Shown here in pieces: positions 1-7,878 of a DNA stretch of 64,000 nucleotides (position 1 is its first letter; the number at the start of each line of letters is the position of its first letter). The DNA lies in NCBI RefSeq assembly GCF_016907675.1, contig NZ_JAFBCJ010000001.1:1302001-1366000 (forward strand), in the 5' to 3' direction. Under the pieces are notes generated by a model. The model was not told the DNA's origin and did no database searches. It was given only the letters and a program-made list of their open reading frames with translations. A program made the translations under genes and the position numbers. Origin of the DNA: Geodermatophilus bullaregiensis. Lineage in GTDB: Bacteria > Actinomycetota > Actinomycetes > Mycobacteriales > Geodermatophilaceae.

Positions 1-44
1 GTGACTGAGGGGCGAGGCCGTCATGAGCCTCGCCCCTCAGTCAC
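1..44 (-). terminator. 18-bp perfect hairpin downstream of nrdJ
   Basis: Bases 1-18 and 27-44 are perfect reverse complements (arm GTGACTGAGGGGCGAGGC) around an 8-nt loop. The hairpin lies 117 bp beyond the nrdJ stop codon. There is no T-tract, which is common for actinobacterial terminators. It is most likely the terminator of the nrdR-nrdJ unit. It could also serve a gene entering from the left of the window. Confidence 0.7.
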
Positions 45-160
45 GTCACGGGCCTTCTCGCCAGCCGTTGCTGCGCACTACCCGTGACAGGCCCTGCACG
101 ATTGCCGATAATGCGTGCACTGTTCGCGACAGCGCCGTGCACCACTCGTGAGAGCCGTCA

Positions 161-3028
161 TCAGCTGCAGCCGCTGGTGGAGCCGCAGCCCTCGCAGACG
201 TAGCAGCTGCCGGCCGGGCGCATCTTCGTGCCGCAGGTCATGCACAGCGGCGCGTCGGTGGCGGTCCCGGTGACCAGCTCGAACAGCTCGGCCGAGGAGT
301 GGGCCTCCTTGACCGGCTTGTCGGCCACCTCGGGCTTGGCCGGGCCCTCGGTGGGCACCGAGCTGCGCAGCGCCTCGACGTCGACCTCCTCCTCCTCGAC
401 GACGGCGGCCGTCGACGCGGAGGTGCCGTAGCCCGCCACCTGCGCCGCGCGCTCCTCGGCGGTGAAGATGCCGAGGGTGGCGCGGGTCTCGACCGGCAGG
501 TGGTCCAGCGCCAGGCGACGGAAGATGTAGTCCATCACCGACTGGGCGATCCGGATGTCCGGGTCGTCGGTCATGCCGGCCGGCTCGAAGCGCATGTTGG
601 TGAACTTCTGGATGTAGGTCTCCAGCGGCACACCGTGCTGCAGCGCGATCGAGATGCCGATCGAGAAGGCGTCCATGACACCGGCCAGGGTCGAGCCCTG
701 CTTGCCGAGCTTGAGGAACACCTCGCCGAGGCTGCCGTCCTCGTACATCCCGGCGGTCATGTAGCCCTCGGCGCCGGCGACGCTGAACGACGTCGTCATG
801 CTCTGCCGCTTCTTGGGCAGCCGGCGGCGCACCGGGTGCGACGTCGTGGTGACCGGCGCGGCGGCCTCGACCGGGGAGTCCGCCTTCTTGGTCTTGGCCT
901 TGGCGTCGGACAGCGGCTGGCCGACCTTGCAGTTGTCGCGGTAGATCGCCAGCGCCTTGAGGCCGAGCTTCCAGCCCTGGAAGTAGATGTTCTCGACGTC
1001 CTCGACGGTCGCCGTCTCCGGCATGTTGACCGTCTTGCTGATCGCGCCGGAGATGAACGGCTGCACCGCGGCCATCATCCGGACGTGGCCCATCGGGGAG
1101 ATGGCCCGCTCGCCCATCGCGCAGTCGAAGACCTCGTAGTGCTCCGGGCGCAGGCTCGGGGCGTCGACGACGTGGCCGTGCTCGGCGATGAACTCGACGA
1201 TCGCCTCGACCTGCTCGTCCTGGTAGCCCAGGCTCTTCAGCGCCCGCGGGACCGTCTGGTTGACGATCTGCATGGACCCGCCGCCGACCAGCTTCTTGTA
1301 CTTGACCAGCGAGAAGTCCGGCTCGATGCCGGTCGTGTCGCAGTCCATCATGAAGCCGATGGTCCCGGTGGGGGCCAGCACCGAGGCCTGCGCGTTGCGC
1401 CAGCCGTTGTCGGCACCGATCTCCAGGCACTCCTGCCACTGGGCGGTGGCGACCCGCAGCACGTCGGCGTCGTCGGCACCGACCGGGCGGATGGCGTCGT
1501 TGGCCGCGGCGTGCTTGCGCATGACCCGGGCGTGGGCGTCGGCGTTGCGGGCGAAGCCCTCGTAGGCGCCGACGATGCCGGCCAGCTCGGCCGAGCGCCG
1601 GTAGGCGGTGCCGGTCATCAGCGAGGTGATCGCCGCGGCCAGCGTCTGGCCACCGCGCGAGTCGTAGGCGTGGCCGGTGGCCATGAGCAGCGCGCCGAGG
1701 TTGGCGTAGCCGATGCCCAGCTGCCGGTAGGCGCGGGTGGTCTCACCGATCGGCTCGGTCGGGAAGTCGGCGAAGCAGATGGAGATGTCCATCGCCGTGA
1801 TGACCAGCTCGACGGCCTTGACGAAGGTCTTGGCGTCGAAGGTCCCGTCGTCCTTCAGGAACTTCATGAGGTTCAGCGACGCCAGGTTGCACGAGCTGTT
1901 GTCCAGGCTCATGTACTCCGAGCACGGGTTGGACGCGTTGATCCGCCCGGTCTCGGGGTTGGTGTGCCAGTCGTTGATCGTGTCGTCGTACTGGATGCCG
2001 GGGTCGGCGCACTCCCAGGCGGCCTTGGTGACCTTGCGGAACAGGTCCTTGGCGTCGACGGTCTCGATCACCGAGCCGTCCAGGCGGCCGCGCAGCGCGA
2101 AGCCGCTGCCGTCCTCGACCGCGCGCATGAACTCGTCGGAGACGCGGACGGAGTTGTTGGCGTTCTGGTACTGGACGCTGGTGATGTCCCGGCCGCCGAG
2201 GTCCATGTCGTACCCGGCGTCGCGCAGCGCGCGGATCTTGTCCTCCTCGCGCGCCTTGGTCTCGATGAACTCCTCGATGTCGGGGTGGTCGATGTCGAGG
2301 ACGACCATCTTGGCCGCGCGGCGGGTGGCGCCACCGGACTTGATCGTCCCGGCGGAGGCGTCGGCGCCGCGCATGAAGCTGACCGGGCCCGAGGCGGTGC
2401 CGCCGGAGGACAGCAGCTCCTTCGACGAGCGGATGCGGGAGAGGTTGAGGCCGGCGCCGGAGCCGCCCTTGAAGATCAGCCCCTCCTCGCGGTACCAGTT
2501 GAGGATCGAGTCCATCGTGTCGTCGACGGCGAGGATGAAGCAGGCGCTGACCTGCTGCGGCGCGCTGGTGCCGACGTTGAACCACACGGGGCTGTTGAAG
2601 CTGAACACCTGGTGCAGCAGCATCCAGGCGAGCTCGTGCTCGAAGATCTCGGCGTCGCCCTCGCTGGCGAAGTAGCCGTGCTCGCGGCCGGCCGCGCCGT
2701 AGGTGAGCACCACCCGGTCGATGAGCTGGCGCAGGCTGGTCTCGCGCTGCGGGGTGCCGACGGCGCCGCGGAAGTACTTCGTGGTGACGATGTTGGTGGC
2801 GTTGATGCTCCACTCGGCGGGGAACTCGACGCCGCGCTGCTCGAAGTTGACCGAGCCGTCACGCCAGTTGGTCATGACGACGTCGCGCCGCTCCCAGGTC
2901 ACCTCGTCGTAGGGGTGCACCCCGGCGGTGGTGTAGACGCGCTTGACCTTCAGGCCCTTCCCCCGGGTCGGCGCCTTGGCGGTGGCGCGACGCGTGCGGC
3001 CTGTCAAGCGGTCCTCGGTCTCGGTCAC
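161..3028 (-). CDS. nrdJ: Vitamin B12-dependent (class II) ribonucleoside-diphosphate reductase
   Basis: Reduces ribonucleotides to deoxyribonucleotides using adenosylcobalamin as the radical source, supplying dNTPs for replication and repair. The 955-residue length matches actinobacterial NrdJ. Visible family marks are a first redox cysteine in VSACFIL (about C163), the radical-site motif NPCSE (367-371) and, further on, PTGTIGFMMDCDTTG. The C-terminus is cysteine-rich (CMTCG, CYVCEGCGSTSGCS), the flexible tail that re-reduces the active site. The GTG start is preceded by GAGGGAGAG. It lies 119 bp downstream of nrdR on the same strand and is probably co-transcribed with it under NrdR control. 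The reading frame is intact. Confidence 0.97.
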   Translation of the reverse strand: MTETEDRLTGRTRRATAKAPTRGKGLKVKRVYTTAGVHPYDEVTWERRDVVMTNWRDGSVNFEQRGVEFPAEWSINATNIVTTKYFRGAVGTPQRETSLRQLIDRVVLTYGAAGREHGYFASEGDAEIFEHELAWMLLHQVFSFNSPVWFNVGTSAPQQVSACFILAVDDTMDSILNWYREEGLIFKGGSGAGLNLSRIRSSKELLSSGGTASGPVSFMRGADASAGTIKSGGATRRAAKMVVLDIDHPDIEEFIETKAREEDKIRALRDAGYDMDLGGRDITSVQYQNANNSVRVSDEFMRAVEDGSGFALRGRLDGSVIETVDAKDLFRKVTKAAWECADPGIQYDDTINDWHTNPETGRINASNPCSEYMSLDNSSCNLASLNLMKFLKDDGTFDAKTFVKAVELVITAMDISICFADFPTEPIGETTRAYRQLGIGYANLGALLMATGHAYDSRGGQTLAAAITSLMTGTAYRRSAELAGIVGAYEGFARNADAHARVMRKHAAANDAIRPVGADDADVLRVATAQWQECLEIGADNGWRNAQASVLAPTGTIGFMMDCDTTGIEPDFSLVKYKKLVGGGSMQIVNQTVPRALKSLGYQDEQVEAIVEFIAEHGHVVDAPSLRPEHYEVFDCAMGERAISPMGHVRMMAAVQPFISGAISKTVNMPETATVEDVENIYFQGWKLGLKALAIYRDNCKVGQPLSDAKAKTKKADSPVEAAAPVTTTSHPVRRRLPKKRQSMTTSFSVAGAEGYMTAGMYEDGSLGEVFLKLGKQGSTLAGVMDAFSIGISIALQHGVPLETYIQKFTNMRFEPAGMTDDPDIRIAQSVMDYIFRRLALDHLPVETRATLGIFTAEERAAQVAGYGTSASTAAVVEEEEVDVEALRSSVPTEGPAKPEVADKPVKEAHSSAELFELVTGTATDAPLCMTCGTKMRPAGSCYVCEGCGSTSGCS

Positions 3029-3147
3029 GGAGCTCTCCCTCGTGTGGTGGTCGGCGGCTGGGGAAGAGCCGCGACCGTTCTATCGGTCGGTACTGACGTT
3101 TCGTGGGTGCCGGCGGGTCGGGACGACGGTCGGTCGGAGGACGGCGG

Positions 3148-3702
3148 TCAGGGGGACGGCGTGCGGTCGGCCGCGGGCTGCGCGCGCCCGCCGCCGCGGC
3201 GCCGGGGCGCCGGTGGGTCGAGCTGCATCCCGGGCAGCGGCGGGGTGCCGCCGGCGAGGTGGCGGGCCCGCAGCTCGGTGATCGCCTTCTCGAAGTCCTC
3301 GAGCGAGGTGAAGGCGCGGTAGACGCTGGCGAAGCGGAGGTAGGCCACCTCGTCGAGCTCCCGCAGCGGCCGCAGGATGGCCAGCCCCACCTCGTGGCTG
3401 GGGACCTCGGCCGCCCCGCTGGCGCGGATGGCGTCCTCCACCTGCTGGGCGAGCTGCTGCAGCTGGTCCTCGTCGACCGGCCGGCCCTGGCAGGCCCGGC
3501 GGACACCGGCGACGACCTTGGCCCGGTTGAACGGCTCGCTGACGCCACTGCGCTTGACGACGGCGAGGACCGCCTCCTCCACGGTGGTGAAGCGGCGACC
3601 GCAGGCCGGGCACGAGCGGCGACGGCGGGTGGTGGCCCCCTCGTCGGCCTCGCGCGAGTCGATCACCCGGCTGTCGGGGTTGTGGCAGAACGGGCAGCGC
3701 AC
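3148..3702 (-). CDS. nrdR: Transcriptional repressor NrdR
   Basis: NrdR senses ATP/dATP and represses ribonucleotide reductase genes. The N-terminus is a zinc ribbon (MRCPFC at 1-6, then CPACGRRF near residue 31). It is followed by an ATP-cone domain (about 45-140) containing [16 protein letters not shown]. The Pro/Arg-rich tail of about 35 residues extends beyond the usual 150-160 residues and looks disordered. The GTG start has a strong ribosome-binding site, GGAGGGAGG. It is first in the nrdR-nrdJ unit, with a likely auto-regulated promoter about 190 bp upstream. Confidence 0.96.
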   Translation of the reverse strand: MRCPFCHNPDSRVIDSREADEGATTRRRRSCPACGRRFTTVEEAVLAVVKRSGVSEPFNRAKVVAGVRRACQGRPVDEDQLQQLAQQVEDAIRASGAAEVPSHEVGLAILRPLRELDEVAYLRFASVYRAFTSLEDFEKAITELRARHLAGGTPPLPGMQLDPPAPRRRGGGRAQPAADRTPSP

Positions 3703-3883
3703 TGCGGTTCACCTCCCTCCGCGGACGGCCCGGCGTCGGTGACCGGTGTCCCGGTCCCGGCGGCTGGTGCCGGCGGCCGCTGGTCACCCCCCGGCGTCCG
3801 TCTGTGGACCCCGCTGGGGACATCCGGTGGATGCCCGGGGGAGGTCCTGAGGACGGGCCTGTGGAGAACTCCCGGCGGTGCAA

Positions 3884-3931
3884 CTACTAGATGTAGGGGG
3901 ACCCTAGGCCGGGCCCCACTACATCTGCAAG
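3884..3931 (-). promoter_or_regulatory. Paired NrdR boxes framing the nrdR-nrdJ promoter
   Basis: Read on the minus strand, two related sites occur: CTTGCAGATGTAGTG (3917-3931) and, inverted, CCCTACATCTAGTAG (3884-3898). Their core centres (3923.5 and 3891.5) are 32 bp apart, about three helical turns, which is the spacing known for tandem NrdR boxes. Between them on the minus strand lies a candidate -10, TAGGGT (3901-3906). TTGCAG (3925-3930) sits 18 bp upstream as a -35 inside the distal box. The start point would fall in the proximal box. Binding is inferred. The implied leader is about 190 nt. Confidence 0.7.
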
Positions 3932-4214
3932 CCGGATGCGGGCGTGTCTCTTCCGCCGAGACGCGGTCGTGACCCACTGGTGACCAGGCGCGAGCACGCT
4001 TCCCACCCGTCACACGACACGCCGGGACGCCGCGCGTGTCGGCGTGCGGAACGGGCCGGGGCAGGGGTATGGGCGCGACCGGACGGGCACCGGACCGAGG
4101 CCGGAGGCCCGTCGCACCGACGCCGACGGGTCCCCTGTGACGGAGGCTCGGAGGACGCGCCGGGGCCCGGAGCGCGGTCCAGGGGCGCCCGACGGGGACG
4201 CGGGACCGGACGGC
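3932..4214. other. Intergenic region without a supported gene
   Basis: No open frame here has convincing start signals or recognisable protein. The stretch lies between the end of the unknown gene at 4215-4826 and the nrdR promoter. I found no hairpin strong enough to call a terminator and no RNA motif. Confidence 0.5.
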
Positions 4215-4826
4215 TCAGACGGAGGGGCGGACGGCCGGACGGCCGGGCCGCGGGTGTGAGGCCAGGTCGTCGAGGCGGATCGGGCGGGTCAGCAGGTCGG
4301 GCTCACCGGCGGCGTCGGCAGCAGCGGCGGGGGTGTGGGCCGGTGCGCCGAGGGCGATCGCGGGCGTCTCGGCGGTGAGGGCGCGGTGGCGGCCGGCGTC
4401 GGCGGGCGCACGGTGCCGGCCGGCGCCGGCGGGGCCGACGGCGGACTGCTCGGCGGTGCCGTCGGCGCCGTGGCGGCGGGCGGCGCGGAAGGCACGGCGG
4501 GCCGGCGTGACGGCGGTCATGACCACTGTCGCGTCGGGTCGCGCCGCGGATCCCTGCCCGCCGGTGTGGGCCGCCGGCGGTGCGGCCGGCGCCTCTGCGG
4601 AGGCGAGGGAGAGGTGCCGCTCCGGCAGCCGCACGGCCGCGAGGTCGACCCAGGTCGTCTCCCCGTCGGCCCCGTCGCGCCACCGGACCTGCGCCTGGCA
4701 GCCACCGGTCTCGTCGTGCCGCCAGCCCAGCATGGCACCGGGGACCCAGGCACCGTCCACCAGGACCTCGACGTCCTGCGGCGAGCGGAAGGCGACTGCG
4801 GCCCGGCTGTTCACGGCTGCTGACAC
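4215..4826 (-). CDS. Unknown protein with small N-terminal beta domain and Pro/Ala-rich tail
   Basis: About 203 residues, not recognised. Residues 5-70 form a compact, charged module (VEVLVDGAWVPGAMLGWRHD, then CQAQVRWRDG and TTWVDLAAVRLPE) that reads like an SH3- or Tudor-like beta barrel. The remainder is low-complexity Ala/Pro/Arg/His sequence. No signal peptide or membrane segment is visible. The GTG at 4826 was chosen because TACGGT lies 7 nt upstream as a leaderless-type -10. An in-frame GTG at 4814 is the alternative. It sits downstream of the chiZ-like SOS gene on the same strand but 154 bp away, so it probably has its own promoter. Confidence 0.6.
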   Translation of the reverse strand: MSAAVNSRAAVAFRSPQDVEVLVDGAWVPGAMLGWRHDETGGCQAQVRWRDGADGETTWVDLAAVRLPERHLSLASAEAPAAPPAAHTGGQGSAARPDATVVMTAVTPARRAFRAARRHGADGTAEQSAVGPAGAGRHRAPADAGRHRALTAETPAIALGAPAHTPAAAADAAGEPDLLTRPIRLDDLASHPRPGRPAVRPSV

Positions 4827-4833
4827 GCCCCCG

Positions 4834-4839
4834 ACCGTA
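4834..4839 (-). promoter_or_regulatory. Candidate -10 of a leaderless transcript
   Basis: TACGGT on the minus strand, 7 nt before the GTG at 4826. No ribosome-binding site intervenes. Confidence 0.5.
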
Positions 4840-4980
4840 TGCGCCGGAACGGCTCCGGTCCGTGAGCGACCTCGCCCGGAGGGTTGACGAACCGGACGCG
4901 GCAGCCTCGTCCAAGTCTGCCGGGACGGGGCCGGGGCGCGGCGTGCACGCCGGGTGCGCCCCCGCGGGTCGCGCCCGTGC

Positions 4981-5613
4981 TCACGGCAGCTGGAGGACCT
5001 GGCCGGGCACGACCACCGAGTCCTCGAGGTCGTTGAGCTCCTCGATGGCGTCGACCACGACCCGCACGTCCTGCCCGTCGCCGGTGACCTCCCCCGCGAT
5101 CGACCAGACCGTGTCACCCGGCTCGACCACGACGCTGCTCTCCCCCGCCAGCCGCAGCCCGCCGTCGCCGCCGGGGAGCAACGGCGAGACCCACGAGCCC
5201 AGGGCGACCGCCGCGCCCAGGGCGAGCGCGGTGAGCAGGCGGCGGCCCCGGCGGGTCAGCCGCACGGCGGACGGCGCCGGCGCGCACCCGCCGCGGACCG
5301 CGCCCGCGGTGGTCCGGGAGCGCAGCGGGCGCCCACTCGGGCGGGCCGGGTCGCGGCGGGTGCGCGGCGCCTCGGCGGACGGTCCGGCGCCGGCCCCGCC
5401 GGTGCGCGCCTCGGCGGTGGCCGGCCGGTCGGGGACCGGGCGCAGGTGCGCCGCGACCCGCGGACCGGAGCCCGGCAGGGCAGCCCGCTCCACCGGCCAC
5501 GCAGGGCGATCGGGAGCCGCCGCACCCCCACCGGCTCCCGCTCCGAGCAACGGCCGCCACGGGACCTGGACCGTCGCGTCGAACTGCAGCACGTCCTGCC
5601 GCACGCTCCCCAT
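4981..5613 (-). CDS. LysM-domain SOS-linked envelope protein (ChiZ-like)
   Basis: Divergent from lexA, as Rv2719c (ChiZ) is in mycobacteria, where that protein blocks division after DNA damage. The product of about 210 residues has a long Pro/Arg-rich cytoplasmic part, one membrane segment near residues 120-135 ([16 protein letters not shown]) and a C-terminal LysM motif that starts [15 protein letters not shown] and ends [10 protein letters not shown]. LysM binds peptidoglycan. The ATG at 5613 follows a run of GAGGAGGAGGAG at good spacing; a GTG 6 nt upstream is less well placed. A LexA box lies 32 bp upstream, so SOS induction is likely. The role as a division inhibitor is inferred from position and architecture, because these proteins diverge quickly in sequence. 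Confidence 0.82.
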   Translation of the reverse strand: MGSVRQDVLQFDATVQVPWRPLLGAGAGGGAAAPDRPAWPVERAALPGSGPRVAAHLRPVPDRPATAEARTGGAGAGPSAEAPRTRRDPARPSGRPLRSRTTAGAVRGGCAPAPSAVRLTRRGRRLLTALALGAAVALGSWVSPLLPGGDGGLRLAGESSVVVEPGDTVWSIAGEVTGDGQDVRVVVDAIEELNDLEDSVVVPGQVLQLP

Positions 5614-5645
5614 GACCACTCCTCCTCCTCCTCGGACCCACCTGG

Positions 5646-5661
5646 TCGAACACGTGTTCGA
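5646..5661. promoter_or_regulatory. LexA box (SOS box), chiZ-side
   Basis: TCGAACACGTGTTCGA is a perfect palindrome and matches the Gram-positive/actinobacterial SOS box TCGAAC-N4-GTTCGA. It lies just upstream of the chiZ-like gene, so it probably governs that divergent transcript. Confidence 0.9.
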
Positions 5662-5727
5662 CCGAACGCCACTGCGATTCCTACCGCACGCCTCCGACAG
5701 GGGCGACCCGACACGTCCCCGGCGGTT

Positions 5728-5743
5728 TCGAACACACGTTTGA
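5728..5743. promoter_or_regulatory. LexA box, lexA-side
   Basis: TCGAACACACGTTTGA is a near-perfect SOS box, with one imperfect position in the right arm. It lies about 20 bp upstream of the candidate lexA -10, over the -35 region, consistent with LexA repressing its own gene. Confidence 0.88.
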
Positions 5744-5762
5744 AGTACCGGCGCCGAGGCGC

Positions 5763-5768
5763 TACCGT
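5763..5768 (+). promoter_or_regulatory. Candidate lexA -10 element
   Basis: TACCGT lies 20 bp after the second LexA box. Transcription would start near 5775, giving a leader of about 140 nt. No other feature is seen between here and the lexA ribosome-binding site. Confidence 0.5.
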
Positions 5769-5916
5769 CCGATCAGCACCCGTCCGCCGTCGTCTCCGGA
5801 CGTCGTGGGGGTCACGGCCGGCTGCGGATCCCGCACGGGACGGCGGCCGGACCGGGCACCCCGGGCGGAGGGGCAGGACACGAGGGCTGTGGCGGCACAG
5901 TCGGCGAGGAGGAGAC

Positions 5917-6711
5917 GTGGCGGGCACGAGCGGGACCGGCCAGCGCACGCGGACCGGTGGGACGGCGACCCGGCGCGGCGCGAAGGCCGGCGCGACGACG
6001 GAGACCCCGGCCGCGGGCGACCAGGCCGGCGCGGTGCGCACCTTCCCCGACCGCACGGAGGCCGGCGACGGTCTCACCCAGCGGCAGCGCCGGGTGCTCG
6101 AGGTCATCCGCGACTCGATCGAGCGGCGCGGCTACCCGCCCTCGGTGCGCGAGATCGGCGAGGCCGTCGGCCTGTCCTCCGCGTCGTCGGTCGCCCACCA
6201 GCTCTCGGTGCTGCAGAAGAAGGGCTGGTTGCGGCGCGACCCCAACCGCCCCCGCGCGCTCGACGTCCGGCTCCCCGGCGAGACGCCCGGCGAGGCCGGT
6301 GCACCCGCGGCGCCGGCCGCCGCGGCCGACGCCGGCGCACCCACCTACGTGCCGCTGGTCGGCCGGATCGCCGCCGGTGGCCCGGTGCTCGCCGAGCAGG
6401 CGGTGGAGGACGTCTTCCCGCTGCCCCGCGAGCTGGTCGGCGAGGGCACGCTGTTCATGCTGCGCGTCGCCGGCGACTCGATGGTCGACGCGGCCATCTG
6501 CGACGGCGACTGGGTGGTCGTGCGCCAGCAGCCCACCGCGGAGAACGGCGAGATCGTCGCCGCCATGCTCGACGGCGAGGCCACGGTGAAGACCTACAAG
6601 CGGCGCGACGGGCACGTGTGGCTGCTGCCGCACAACCCCGCCTACGAGCCGATCCCGGGCGACGAGGCGACCGTCCTCGGCCGGGTCGTCACGGTGCTGC
6701 GCCGCGTCTGA
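5917..6711 (+). CDS. lexA: SOS repressor LexA
   Basis: Represses SOS genes and cleaves itself when RecA filaments form. The product of 264 residues starts at a GTG preceded by GAGGAGGAGA. After a disordered N-terminus of about 55 residues comes the winged-helix domain ([20 protein letters not shown], then [12 protein letters not shown]). The cleavage site is the Ala-Gly in GRIAAGG. The protease part carries the catalytic serine in GDSMVDA and the lysine in [10 protein letters not shown]. The N-terminal extension and an Ala/Pro linker make it longer than the E. coli protein, which is usual in actinobacteria. Two LexA boxes upstream indicate auto-regulation. Confidence 0.97.
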   Translation: MAGTSGTGQRTRTGGTATRRGAKAGATTETPAAGDQAGAVRTFPDRTEAGDGLTQRQRRVLEVIRDSIERRGYPPSVREIGEAVGLSSASSVAHQLSVLQKKGWLRRDPNRPRALDVRLPGETPGEAGAPAAPAAAADAGAPTYVPLVGRIAAGGPVLAEQAVEDVFPLPRELVGEGTLFMLRVAGDSMVDAAICDGDWVVVRQQPTAENGEIVAAMLDGEATVKTYKRRDGHVWLLPHNPAYEPIPGDEATVLGRVVTVLRRV

Positions 6712-6744
6712 CCACCGCTGGCGCCCTCACGGCCGCTCCGGTCC

Positions 6745-6776
6745 GACGGCCGTCCCGCGCCTGCGGGGCGGCCGTC
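6745..6776. terminator. Bidirectional terminator between lexA and the convergent gene
   Basis: Arms 6745-6758 and 6763-6776 pair over 14 bp with one G-T wobble, around a 4-nt loop. The right arm runs into the stop codon of the convergent minus-strand gene. Confidence 0.75.
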
Positions 6777-7878
6777 AGCCGTTCCGGGGTGGGCCGGCCG
6801 CGGGGCGCCGCCGGAGCAGCCGCCCCCCGATCCAGACCAGCGCGGTCGCGACGGCCGCGGCGACCAGCCCGGCGGTGACCGGCGAGACGCCGCTGCTGCC
6901 GTCGGAGAGCAGCTCCGGCAGCGACGGGTCGGCGGGGGCCGCCGCAGACGACGGTGCCGTGGTGGCGGGGACGGGGACCAGCGTGACGTCGCCGGGGACG
7001 CCCTCGCCGGCCACGAGCAGGGCGCTGCCGTCCGCGGTGAAGCTGACCGCCTCCCCCTGCGGCGCGGCCGGCAGGGCGACGCGGACCGGCTCGCCGGCCA
7101 GCGCGCCCGGGACGTCGGAGCCGGCCAGCGGCCAGACGTAGGCGTCGGTGTAGGTCCGCAGCGCGAGCCGGCTGCCGTCACGGGCGACCGCCCCGCCGGT
7201 CACCAGCAGCTGGCCGGCGCGCCCCACCGGGCCCCCGGGCGTGCCGGTGAGCGTGACGGTCACCGTGCCGACGTCGGCCAGCCCGACCGTCCCGCCGTCG
7301 ACCAGCGCCGTCGCCGGCCGGTAGACGTGACTGGCGCCGAGCACCTCCTTGGTGACCACGTACGGCGTGCCGTCGGGCGCCAGCAGCAGTGCCTCGGCGT
7401 CGTGCGGGCCGTCGGGGAAGGTCATCCGGTACAGCCCCGTCGTCCCGTCGGGGCGCAGCGCGAGGAGCGCGACAGTGGCGCGGGTGGCGTTGTTGTCCCC
7501 GGTGTCGGCCAGCCAGACGGTGCCGTCGGGACCGACGGCGAGGTCCTCGGGGTCGTAGGGGTCCAGCGGCGCGGTGACCACGTCGACGACCTGGCAGGCG
7601 CCGTCGAGGACGTACACGGCCGCCTGGTCGCCGCCGTCGACCATCGCCAGCACGCGGTCGCCGACGTCGACCAGCCCGGAGAGCTCGGCCAGCCGCGGAT
7701 CGGTCACCTGGCAGCGCGTCGACGGGGCGACCGGCTCCTCGGCGGCGGCGGCGGGCGGCGCGGCTCCCAGTGCCAGGCCGAGCGCGGCGCCGGCGAGGGC
7801 GACCGCACGGACGCACCGGCCGGGGACGGACCGGGCGCCCGCGTCAGGTCTGCGCCGGTGGGCGGCCGGCTCGGACAC
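6775..7878 (-). CDS. Secreted, C-terminally anchored beta-propeller-like protein
   Basis: 367 residues of unknown function. A signal peptide spans about residues 17-43 (AVALAGAALGLALGAAPPAA). The body has repeated short beta motifs typical of a propeller (PEDLAVGPDGTVWLADTGDN, DAEALLLAPDGTPYVVTKE). The end is a Ser/Ala/Pro linker and a transmembrane helix (VTAGLVAAAVATALVWIGG) followed by RRR. It is therefore probably an extracellular domain tethered to the membrane. The GTG at 7878 overlaps the end of the upstream PAP2 gene by 35 bp. CACGCT 6 nt before it is a weak leaderless-type -10. Confidence 0.75.
   Translation of the reverse strand: MSEPAAHRRRPDAGARSVPGRCVRAVALAGAALGLALGAAPPAAAAEEPVAPSTRCQVTDPRLAELSGLVDVGDRVLAMVDGGDQAAVYVLDGACQVVDVVTAPLDPYDPEDLAVGPDGTVWLADTGDNNATRATVALLALRPDGTTGLYRMTFPDGPHDAEALLLAPDGTPYVVTKEVLGASHVYRPATALVDGGTVGLADVGTVTVTLTGTPGGPVGRAGQLLVTGGAVARDGSRLALRTYTDAYVWPLAGSDVPGALAGEPVRVALPAAPQGEAVSFTADGSALLVAGEGVPGDVTLVPVPATTAPSSAAAPADPSLPELLSDGSSGVSPVTAGLVAAAVATALVWIGGRLLRRRPAAGPPRNG

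Noticed and set aside
299..3322. Very long plus-strand open frame opposite nrdJ, over 1000 codons
   Set aside because: It mirrors nrdJ in antisense, with His/Arg/Gly/Leu-rich sequence and no domain. High GC removes stop codons in the shadow frame.
3703..3893. Possible cobalamin riboswitch in the nrdR leader
   Set aside because: No B12 box (GCCACTG) or plausible multi-stem core was found on the minus strand, and the leader is short for one.
4044..4259. 71-codon plus-strand open frame
   Set aside because: Arg/Gly/Pro-only composition, no ribosome-binding site or -10 at the right place, and overlaps the end of the minus-strand gene.
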